The notes beneath the pieces are model-generated. The model made no database searches and had not been told where the DNA came from. It worked only from the letters and a program-made list of their open reading frames with translations. Positions 23,316 to 32,570 of a stretch of DNA of 64,000 nt are shown one piece after another (positions within the stretch are counted from its first letter, which is position 1; the number at the start of each line of letters is the position of its first letter). Made by a program: the position numbers and the translations under genes. The DNA lies in contig MU119243.1 of assembly GCA_014904845.1 (NCBI GenBank), forward strand, positions 248,001-312,000, read 5' to 3'. Source of the stretch: Acephala macrosclerotiorum. Its lineage: Eukaryota; Ascomycota; Leotiomycetes; Helotiales; Mollisiaceae.

Positions 23316-24576
23316 TCATTTTAGGAGAGACTTACAACTCATCATCCGCTTTTCCAAATCCCACACCGTGATGAGCGGCCTCAGAAATGCACTACCCAGC
23401 AACACCACTTGATCTTCTTCCAAGACAGGCAGAAATGCATTCATGCAATATATCCTCCCCTCCATACTTTCATCATCCCACTGCTCTAACGAATAGTCAT
23501 AGGCCGTTAGCACAAATTCCTCTCCTGCGAGCACAATCGTGACATCTGGCAATTCATCTCGCATCGAACAATTCAACCAAGCCATTGGACCCCACGTATC
23601 TGCACCCAGGACTTGATTGATGGCTTCCCGCATGGTGTTGGGAAGTCCAATAAACGGCCGGAAGACCTCGACTACAGCAACTGTAGGTTTGGTGTATTCT
23701 TTGTGGATATCAGGATGGTCACCGAATGAGAAGGAGTCGATTTGGACTTTCCATCTGTCACCCTGTGCATTTCCAGGCTGATGAGGAGTAAAGTAGGGGA
23801 GTTCTGGCACTGGAAGATCCGAAGCCTGGATAATCTTGAAAGAATCCTCCGGATCGTATCCATCGCCTGGAGATGGTCGAGTACCAAGAAGTAGCCAGTC
23901 AGTGTTATCAGTTGGACCGCGTGAGAGACAGAGCGAGAAGATGTTTTCGTCTAGGATCTCGTTCTGGACCAGGCGCGCGAGTGGTGACATGAAGTTGTGC
24001 TCGAAGCTTGCATTGAACGGAGCGAGTGGGAATACTGTGTCGTAGGGTATATCGCACAATCCGCCGCATTCTTGTCTATGCCGCATGTCAGAAGCTTCTT
24101 GGAAAAGCATAGCAGGAATTTGGATTTCTGAGAGGTGGAAGTCGTCTTGAGATAGGTTGCCTCGATAAGCACCCCAAAGCTGGGATGTTACGACTAGTGT
24201 TCCGTTCTGTTTGTATGTCTCTGACAAGAAGTGATTATAGCGATGCGGTACTGGGTCTTCGGGATTGCCTGGGGTTTGAATTGATGGTATAAGTAGCTCG
24301 GAATCACCAAAATCCAAGACAGCTCGGAACACTTGAGGAGGATTCCCGGTTGAGAGATTGACTGCGTGTAGAACATTTATAAAACCCTGACATGTGGTCA
24401 ATATCATTTAATGTATCAAGTAACAAGATCGTGACATACACTTTAATAGGTATTAAATTGGACGAGATCACATCGTGTAGCGGGCCAGTCAGTGGATGTT
24501 GAAAATCGCGACTCAGGTGATGGTTTCCGATGCTAGATGCATGAAGCACTTCCGCCAACGGAATTGAAACCTTCAT
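23316..24576 (-). CDS. pepsin-like (A1) protein, probably catalytically inactive
   Basis: Two exons, 24576-24442 and 24386-23316, give 401 residues. The fold follows aspartic proteases: FINVLHAVNLSTGNPPQ, then the first active-site region reads LDFGDSELLIPS in place of DTGSS. The second active-site region, normally a D-(S/T)-G, reads AVVEVFRPFIGLP, with no aspartate. The C-terminal VVLLGSAFLRPLITVWDLEK is a normal pepsin ending. Loss of the second aspartate should abolish proteolysis. No clear signal peptide is seen at the ATG used. It may be a pseudo-enzyme, for example a binding or inhibitor protein, or an early stage of decay; there are no stop codons. Confidence 0.8.
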
Positions 24577-25103
24577 TGTAACAGCGGACGAGAACTTTCA
24601 AATCCAGATATTGTTGCCGAGGTAGGAGCGCGCCCGCGATGAGATGTAGAATATAGCAGCCTGCTTTGAACCCCTGGAGACGCCGTGCTGCCAGGAAGGC
24701 CAAGCCTAAGCGATACCAAGAGATGGCTGGTTGGTGTAGCGTCACTCCTTCGGATGATGGTGAAATTTACGTCAAACTAGGCTTACAAATAAACTGGCCA
24801 AGAAGCATTCCCAAGAAGAATTAATCATCTAGTAATCTATAATGCAAAAGCTAATAGTGACCTAATTCGAGCTTGCGTCAGGAGGGGTGATACACAAGCT
24901 CGCTAAACTTGCAGGGATTCGTTTAGGGGTGGGCTCCCCAATGCCATAACATCGCAGAAGAACAAGAAACAAATACAGTAAATAAAGGAACCCTCAAAAG
25001 TAGTGAAATCTAGAAAATAAAGTGCGATTATGACGATCGTTCAACCCATGCAATATCAAAACCAATGCCCGCAACATACCGTTCAAGTCTTCGATTCCCA
25101 ATC
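24577..25103. other. intergenic
   Basis: No supported feature. A hydrophobic minus-strand ORF at 24533-24745 overlaps the protease start in another frame and is not convincing as a signal-peptide exon. Confidence 0.35.
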
Positions 25104-26365
25104 TCAATCCTTCCATCCCCTTCTTCGCCCGATTGCCTTCACAACATAAACCAGTCCCACAGTAGAAGCTGGCGCCTGATCACTGTCCTGACCATAAGTC
25201 GCGACCGCAACAGCAATCGCTAGCTCGAAATTGTTGCTTGCCGCCGTGAAGCTCTGAGTCGCCGCAAGTTTGTACCCAAATCCAAGCTTATGAGTTACTA
25301 GCAGCGTGATGACGCCGAAGTAAAGCATCAATGGCGCAGAAACTTGAAGGACAGAGACGATTTGATGAACAACCTGATGTCCTCTAGAGGCAAACAAAAC
25401 CAGAATAGTGAACAAGAGCCCAATCAGCGAGCATGGTGCGGCGAGCTTCACGAATACTCTTTCGTACCAATCCGGACTGATGAGTTTCTGAAGTGAAAAT
25501 CGAGTTGCGACTGCAGCGCCAAGAGGGATTCTAAGAAAGACTACAACTGATTTGGCGATGACTTCGTACGAGACCGTGGCGTCTGCGCCGCTGATGACTC
25601 GAAGGACTAGGATGGCGAGAGGTGCGAAGAGAACCATTTGTAAGATCGAATTTATGGCGACGAGCATCGCGCAGTACTCTGTGTCGCCGCCTGCCAGCCC
25701 TGTCCAGATCAGAACCATGGTGATACATCTGGCCAGACCGACTAGAATCAAGCCTTCTCGGAGACCTGGCTTGTCGGGAAGAAATGCCCACGTAAGACCA
25801 AGCTGTTGAGAGACCATTAGCAATGGCAAAGAACAGGGATGATGTGTACATACCATGACGAGGGGAGCAATAATTTAGTTGGCCACAGCGCTGAACCCAA
25901 TCTGTACCCAGATTTTTCGCTCACGGAATACATGGTGGAGACTTTCGAAGCGAACCTTGCATAGGATAGAGTACATCACGACAAGTAATCCGACAGCTAC
26001 CAAGAGACATCGATTAGAGGATACTCTCGGAATTGAAGAAATACATGCAGCTTACCAATTGGAATCGAGACTCCAACAAACTATCCCTTTTGGAGAGCTG
26101 GCCTTGTGCTAGGCACGAAGTTTCCGAGAATGATATCGACGGCCATAGAGAGCAGAATCCACACGGCTAGGTATCTGTCTAGTAACCCTAAGCTTTTGAA
26201 TGCGGAAGTTCTCATGTCATCATTTTCTTCTGTTGTATTGCTTGAGTGTTGTAGTTCGAGGTCATGTTTGAGGGATGAGGGTGGATCTGGTTCTGAGATT
26301 GTCTTCTCCGGGTCTGGATCTATTTCTGATGATTGATGGCCAAGGATTTGTGTTGCTGACGACAT
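25104..26365 (-). pseudogene. ACR3-type arsenite efflux transporter, decayed
   Basis: Three exon remnants, 26365-26056, 25996-25854 and 25802-25104, read as an ACR3 family pump (bile/arsenite/riboflavin transporter superfamily, ten helices). Recognisable blocks are LLDRYLAVWILLSMAVDIILG, VGLLVVMYSILCKVRFES, GLTWAFLPDKPGLREG, GLARCITMVLIWTGLAGGD (with the conserved cysteine) and ATQSFTAASNNFELAIAVAV. Two in-frame stops break it: a TAG after PALQKG where the family has glutamine, and a TAA after FSAVAN where tryptophan is expected. In the last helix the family segment with the essential glutamate (PLIEVP-type) is missing, so TVG runs directly into LVYVVK. It cannot make a working pump. It is divergent from the ACR2-like gene. 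Confidence 0.85.
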
Positions 26366-27057
26366 ATTGATTGTGTTTGGGATGAAGACATCTGAATTAG
26401 GACTTTATTGTTTGTGATTCTCAGTAGTTTTGAAGTGATATTGAAGTGATATTGAAGTGATATTGAAGTGATATTGAGCCTTGAGAGGTGGGAGGAGCTT
26501 CTTAAATACCAGAAATTATTAACTAGACGAATTTGAAGATCAGAAAAGTAAGTAGAGAAAGCAGTAGAACATCGAAATTGCTAAGATTTGAAAGTTCGTC
26601 ATGAGGGCAATACGGTTTGGAAGTTTGGGGAAGAGCGACGTGCTCCAAAAATCAAGCTGCCTTCGCTTAAGAAAAGGGGAACAGGGCTCTGGCCAATCAT
26701 ATGAGGGCAGTGACCTCCTCAGGTAGTGACATTCCACCGTAAGCCTCGACGCCCCATGGTTCTTCAAATTGCAGATGTCCCTCATCGAAGGTGTCTCTTG
26801 AACTCGTGCTTCAATTCTCGTCAAATATACGCTTAGAGAAATCGTTATTGCTTTCAAATCGTTCAAGGCTCTGTTCTTTCTTACTCATCTTGGTTGGATC
26901 TATTTTGTTCTAGACCCAAGACACATCTGTAGCATTTGTGTGCTCTCCTTCGTTTCTCTAGCTATATATTGCAGTGACAGTCTCGCCTATCGGGTATTTT
27001 TCATCAAATATCCCCAAACCCCTCTGCCAACTAGAAACTTCTCTAGTAGCAACAGCC
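26366..27057. promoter_or_regulatory. shared upstream region of the arsenic gene pair
   Basis: This 692-base spacer separates the divergent ACR3 pseudogene and the ACR2-like gene, so it should contain both promoters. It carries a 12-base tandem repeat (unit like ttgaagtgatat, about four copies, 26430-26477) close to the ACR3 start. No specific operator was identified. Confidence 0.4.
26430..26477. repeat. 12-base tandem repeat, about four copies
   Basis: The unit tgaagtgatat(t) repeats perfectly with a 12-base period, ending in a partial unit. It lies about 65 bases upstream of the ACR3 start codon. Confidence 0.8.
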
Positions 27058-27666
27058 ATGGCCGTCCATGCACCTGACCCCATCGAACCCAAAGCTACCT
27101 CCGAACAACCCTGGCACGCCGCCTATCCAGCACCCAAGACTTCCGCTTCCAGCATCACTCGCGAAGAGCTTATATCGTGGATGAAAGCCGGCAAGCATCC
27201 TGCAATGCATTTCGTCTTAGTCGATCTGCGACGAACAGATTTCGAGGTATCCCATTTATCTCTTCTCCAGAGCTATAAGTCTCTCGCTAAAACATCGGTT
27301 ATAGGGAGGAACGATCCGCGGATCTATCAATCTTCCTGCGCAGTCTCTTTACATGACTATACCGTCGCTGTATACTTTATTCTTAGAAGCTGAGGTGACT
27401 GAGGTTATTTGGTATTGTGGTAGGTCTCGGAAGACGCTTAGTTGTTGAACATGTGTTTGAGAAGTGAGCTTGGCTGAAGAATTCCAACAGGCTCCTCGAA
27501 GGGTCGTGGCACTCGTGCAGCCGGATGGTTTGCAGACTACCTCAAGGAACAAAACGATCGAATGATGGAGAGTTTGGTGCTTGAAGGAGGGTTGAAGGGA
27601 TGGGCGACAGCGGGAGACGAATATGTGAAGTTGATGGACGGGTATGATGCTGCTGTATGGAATTGA
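27058..27666 (+). CDS. rhodanese/Cdc25-type arsenate reductase-like protein (ACR2-like)
   Basis: Three exons, 27058-27246, 27305-27419 and 27491-27666, give 159 residues. A rhodanese fold is seen: HFVLVDLRRTDFEGGTIRGS, then INLPAQSLY, then EVTEVIWYCGSSKGRGTRAA. The catalytic C-x5-R loop is CGSSKGR, formed by splicing within its first codons. The best fit is the fungal ACR2-like group, which reduces arsenate to arsenite or acts as a small phosphatase. The neighbouring divergent ACR3 gene supports an arsenic role. Unlike ACR3 it is intact. A plain tyrosine-phosphatase role remains possible. Confidence 0.82.
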
Positions 27667-27950
27667 GATTCGGAATACGGTTTTGTGCTTGTCTGGACGC
27701 GCCTTTGTGCCTCCTAGAGTGCCTAATTGCGTTTGTGAGGAGGAATTTGAGCTTTTAGTGATTGATAGCCTGAAACTTTAGCGACCCATGCCCTGGAGAC
27801 GTATTGCGATCCGCTAAAATATAGTGACCAATGTCCCGAGCGAACCCTCGCTTGGCGGAAATGGCCCCTCAGTTTCCACATGCACCAGGCAAAGACTTTT
27901 TCGTACTTCTTCAACTGCTTATCTTGAATTGAAAGCTCTCAAGAGGTGTG

Positions 27951-29395
27951 CTATCCTCGACGAGATGACTTATGAGCCTTCAAAAGCTCAAGACTAATCG
28001 CGCTAGCCACCAAATACGTCGACCCAGCAAAGATCTGCGGGTATAGGAACTCTCGTCCAGAATCTGGACGCCTTAATTTGAGTGCGATAACTTCTGAAAC
28101 TGTAATGAATCAGAAATTTTTCCGGGGGTCGAATTTTTGCTACTTACAGGTGACTGGTAGCACAATCACCAACCAGGAGAGCGAGAGCATTGATGGTAGG
28201 TGTTCCAGTCCCACGACTTCTGCGCATACCGGACCGATTGTCTGATTAAATTCAGTACGAGACCTGACATGAAAAATGGAAAAGACTCACAACCCAGAAC
28301 ACCCCGAGAACTGCTCCATTAATGATAACGAAGAAAATGGTAACACCATACGAAGTCGCAGGCAGCCAGATCGTGAACACCGACACTGCACAAACAAACG
28401 TAATGACTCCGGCCGTTTGTATGCGACCAAAATAATCACTCGCAACTCCGGTGAACGGCCTTCCAAGTGCCGTACCCAGGTTCAGCAGCGCAGTGACAGT
28501 CGCAGCTTTATCGTCACCCAAACCAATCGACCTCGCAAAATCCGACATCGAAAACAGCAACGTAATATACCCCAACATACTAACAAACGCCCAAGCTAAC
28601 ACCAAAAGTACTTCATACCGCTGAAGCAGCACTCTATCAAAAGGATGCTGCTTTGACTGAATGATATGGTTCCGACTCCGGATCGCAATCGTTGCTAGGA
28701 TATTCATAAATCCGCTTACAAGGCCTATGATACGAAGTGACCATGCAAGGGAGACATTGGTAATAACTGCTCGAACAGCGAGAGAGAACATCAAGCCTCC
28801 GATCCCAGAACCAGCGGCACTGATGCCGTTCGCAAGGCTGCGGTGATGGAGGAACCATTGTGATAGGATTGCGATGCTGGGGATGTATGTGAATCCAACT
28901 CCGAGGCCCACGAGGATCCCTTGGGTGAGGTATAAATGCCATATTTGTGCTGCGAATGAGGCTATAATGAAGCCGGCTGTTTGGAAGAAGATGCCGATGG
29001 ACATTGGGACGTGGATTCCGTACTGACGAGCTAGGATGGTGACTATTGGAGAGGCAAGCATTGCCATGGCGAAGTTCAGGCCGCCGATAAACGCGAAGTC
29101 TGTGGGTGTGGCGGAAGGGAAGATTTTGTGCTCGAGATAGTATCCTAAAAAGATGCCATAGGACTGTGAATTCTCAGCTAATGTCGAGAATGCTTGGCGG
29201 GGAAAAGTGACGAACAGAAACCACACCCCACGTGAAACAATTGATGTTGAAACAAGCAGCGACACAGATCCAGCCATAGCCACCGTCAGGGGGAGGTTCG
29301 ATCTCAACTTGGGCAGGAGTTTCAATCCCCATCATGAATTCATCCTGTTGATTGCGCTCGGTATCATCGCTAGATTCCTGGGCTTTGCTCGACAT
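27951..29395 (-). CDS. MFS transporter, monocarboxylate (MCT) type
   Basis: Four exons, 29395-29222, 29172-28291, 28241-28148 and 28099-27951, give 432 residues. The family signature after a charged N-terminus is PPPDGGYGWICVAACFNINC, followed by TWGVNSQSYGIFLGYYLEH, the latter created by splicing. About twelve helices follow. The second half carries GRPFTGVASDYFGRIQTAGV and ends with PVCAEVVGLEHLPSML. These plasma-membrane proteins carry monocarboxylates or related solutes, but fungal members often have unknown cargo. An in-frame ATG at 29431 would add 12 residues; 29395 fits the family better. Confidence 0.9.
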
Positions 29396-29890
29396 TTTCA
29401 AGTCGGAGAAAGGAACAATAAACGAAAACACGATACAGTAGAAGTAATATGCAGAAATGGATGGGACCCGACTAGAATTTAGGATTTAAAGAAAGACAGA
29501 AGTTGATATGTCATTGTCGATATGTCACTGTTTGCCCTGGCAAGAAGCTTCGGCAACAGTTGAGATGCTGATCCTTCGAAGTAACCGTATTCCCCACTTG
29601 GGGCTGTGGTATTAGTTGCTTCATCGAAGTGTTTGAAAAATCTATCACATGGTGCTTCGATAGATGTAGATGAAGAAGTTATGGAGTTTCTCTCATAGGT
29701 GGGGTCGCCTAATGGAGTCTAGTTTGCCGTGGCTGGGACAAGGGTCCTCCCATTCGCCACATCGTCGACGCCTTCTATTTCTCATCCTGAAGTCTCACTC
29801 ACCTGCGCACTCACAAGCAATGCCACCGCGAAAGACAAAGACAAAGGTACCTGCATACCCGTCTTCATACCTTTCCAGTCTTCACACGTC
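29396..29890. other. divergent promoter region (MCT transporter / bZIP)
   Basis: About 0.5 kb between divergent genes. The bZIP frame is open upstream to 29729, so a longer N-terminus is possible but unlike the family. Confidence 0.4.
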
Positions 29891-30781
29891 ATGGCTGACA
29901 CATCGCCCCACGCCCAGGACGCCACCTTAATCCGGGTGCGCGACAATCAACGCCGGTGCCGGGCTCGAAGACGAGAATATATTGCTGAGCTCGAGAGCAA
30001 GTTGCAAGATTGTGAAACTACTGGGATTGAGCCTGATGTTAAGACTTATAAAGGTACGGTGGATAAGCTAAAGGATGAGAATAGGAGGTTGAGGGAGTTA
30101 TTGGATCAGGTGGGGGTGAGTGGGAGAGACGTGAGAGCGTATCTTGGAGAGGATGATATTCCGGAAGAGAGAGTTGAAGAAAACGATCCTAGTCTCTCCC
30201 AAGTTCATGAGGGTACCTCATTTAGTGGTTTAGAAGCAGTAAGCTGAACTCAAAGATTGTTGTTGTCACATGACTGATGCGTTGAGCAGACAAAACCACT
30301 ACCAGATGATGAGAAGACAAGCACGTCGCCAATCTTCAACGACTTGTTAAACGCCCCATTCCCAGATCTATCTGAAGACTTCTTCCAATTTGAGTCCTCT
30401 CAATCCATACCTCCTCTAGACCTCTCATCAACATTCCCGCCTGTCGACAGCGTCGAGTCGACACTCTTAGCACTCCATACGCCCATTCAACCCATAGCCC
30501 CACTCACCGAAAGTACTGAAATTTCCAACGAATGGTCTCTACCACCCTTTTGTTTTGTTCCAGGAGATCTTGAGAGTGTGGAGACAGCTCCAAAGGAGTG
30601 TGACACGACGCTTTGTACCGTCGCTTACGACATGATTCGCCAACAAAACAAGAAAGGAGTTGATATGATCGAGATTGGCATTCGACTTTGGAATGGATTC
30701 GTCAAGGGAGAAAACGACGATGAAGGTTGTAAAGTGAAGAACGACTTGTTGTTCGGTGTGCTGGAGTACGTCAAAGGATGA
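29891..30781 (+). CDS. bZIP transcription factor
   Basis: Two exons, 29891-30238 and 30290-30781, give 279 residues. The basic region is RVRDNQRRCRARRREYIAEL, directly joined to a leucine-zipper-like coil that continues through TVDKLKDENRRLRELL. This belongs to the fungal group with an RDNQRR(S/C)RARR basic region near the N-terminus; cysteine replaces the usual serine. The C-terminal half is acidic and Ser/Pro rich, then has a conserved helix around DMIRQQNKKGVDMIEIG. It is expected to bind DNA as a dimer in the nucleus. Targets are unknown. It overlaps nothing and is convergent with the thioesterase pseudogene. Confidence 0.85.
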
Positions 30782-30803
30782 TGCTAACCACCAAACCCTG
30801 CTA

Positions 30804-31618
30804 CTACTCCGGCACAAGCTTCTCCAAAAACGTACAGATATCCCTAAACTCCGCCCCACTCGTAACATGTCCCATCCCCTCATACTCCTTACTCTCTACC
30901 ATCTCCTCCCCCACCGTCCTCTCAACCCTCTTCTTCGTATCCCTAAAAACCCTCATCGGAACCAGCAAATCCTTCGTCCCATGCGCAAGCAACACTTTCA
31001 TCCCCTCCCCCGCATCTTGTTTCACAAACCCTTTCCTTGCCTCCAAAACCTTCTTCCCTCGAGGTAAATACCCACTCAAAGCCACTACACCACCAATCTT
31101 TCCCTGATACCGACTCGCGAGTCCCGTGACGAGGCTGATGGCACAACCTTGACTGAAACCTCCTATTACGATCCTTGAGGGTTTGACTCCATTCTTGATT
31201 TCTTCGTCGATGAGAGTGCAGAGATACTCAGCACTGGATAAGATTTCATCTTCGCCTTCTTCGTTGAATTCATCTTCTTCCTCATTTTCATTTCCGGCTG
31301 ATGAGCGGCCAACTGGGATTGGACTGAAAGAGGTGGGAGGATACCAGGCGTTGGCCATGGCTTCGTGGTTCCATGGTGCGTTCGGAAATACTCAGTTTAG
31401 GTGGGGGAGTTTGTTTGCGGATTGGAATTGTTGTGCGATATCTATTGCTCTGTCAGTCTTCCGGACGAAAGAAACAAGATCAAGCGGGGCATCAACTCAC
31501 CGACAAAGCCCTCGGCATCATCATCGTAGCCATGGAGGAAGAAGATTGTCGCTGGGTTTGAGCTGTCGGAGTTGAGTGCTGGGATGCGGATAAGTGGTTT
31601 CTGCTGCCTGGAAGCTAT
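30804..31618 (-). pseudogene. acyl-protein thioesterase / carboxylesterase, recently disabled
   Basis: Two exons, 31618-31501 and 31441-30804, read as a 251-residue alpha/beta hydrolase of the acyl-protein thioesterase group, which removes palmitate from proteins. The nucleophile motif is IGGFSQGCAIS, the acid is in GTKDLLVPMR, the histidine is in EGMGHV, and FFLHGYDDDAEGFV is the oxyanion region. Two faults stand out. The expected start reads ATA at 31616-31618, followed by an ASRQQKPLIRIPAL N-terminus, and no ATG lies in frame above it before a stop. A TGA interrupts LPHLN-VFPNAPWNHEAM where tryptophan is expected. Both are single G-to-A changes. Translation from the internal ATG at 31358 would lose the N-terminal third. 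Confidence 0.75.
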
Positions 31619-32570
31619 GACACTTGATATATCTCGATCCTTGAGAAGAGGTCAAACAGAACATGGGATAGTTGTGGAGCTTGGATGGATGATGCACCCC
31701 GCATTGTAGGCGAGGCGAGAGCCGGACCCGTTGGAAGCGTTCCCGGAAAGAAGGAACTCTGAATTGGGAGGCTGGGAATGGTGGAGGCTATGATTTATGC
31801 GAGGAGGATCGTAGCAGGCTCCGCCTTGTGCCTTGAATTAAAAGATTCTAAGAGCCTCATCCTGGGCACAATTCGACAGAAGCGTTCTTTGGTCTGCATG
31901 AACGTATTCTTTACCAGGTTGATTAAAGAGGTAAAATTCAGGCGAGCGCTCCTGAACTTCTGAAGCGAGCTCCTCCTAAAGAACTCAAGGTCTGCAGTTC
32001 TCAACGTAGCGGTGTCTATTTACCTTACCGACACCAAAAACTACCGCCTATGACCCGAAACTCAACCTTGACCTCACCAGAAGTGACCTAGCTCCTTGAA
32101 AGTAAAAAGGGAATCACGTGCTGTTCCAAGTGAACCATAGGCCTGTGCGCTCTCCATCGCGACCTTTCGACCCATCACGAACCTTACCCACAATTTAACG
32201 CCGTCAGACGATCTAATCACCCTGTCGAGATGGCTGGATCTATCCCTGGATATCACATCGCCTGTTTTCTCATCACAAACTTTGTTGGGTAGTGTGTTTG
32301 ACCCGGAAGAATTTTATTGTGATGGCTGACCCCCGCCAACCTCCTGCATTTTGTCGCCCGCCATCACGCTTGCTAGCCACTCAAGAGACCGTTTATACAC
32401 TCTAAGCCCGCCGTTCATCATGCATTCCCCAGTAGTTAACCTGCATATCCTGCAGACGGCCTTCCATTCAGAATGAACCTCGGAGACTTAGACGTCCACA
32501 TCGTGCATCGTAAGTCCAGTTGGCCTGATGCGCTGTCCAACGCCTTGAATCGTACAGTAGCTGATTTACC
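31619..32570. other. intergenic, 0.95 kb
   Basis: No supported gene. The right half is the probable promoter of the DUF3433 gene. Confidence 0.4.

Noticed and set aside
24533..24745. Hydrophobic ORF as a signal-peptide exon for the pepsin-like gene
   Set aside because: Joining it would need an intron of about 25 bases, too short to splice.
29729..29890. Longer N-terminus for the bZIP factor
   Set aside because: Open frame only; the family begins close to the basic region and the extra part shows no conserved pattern.
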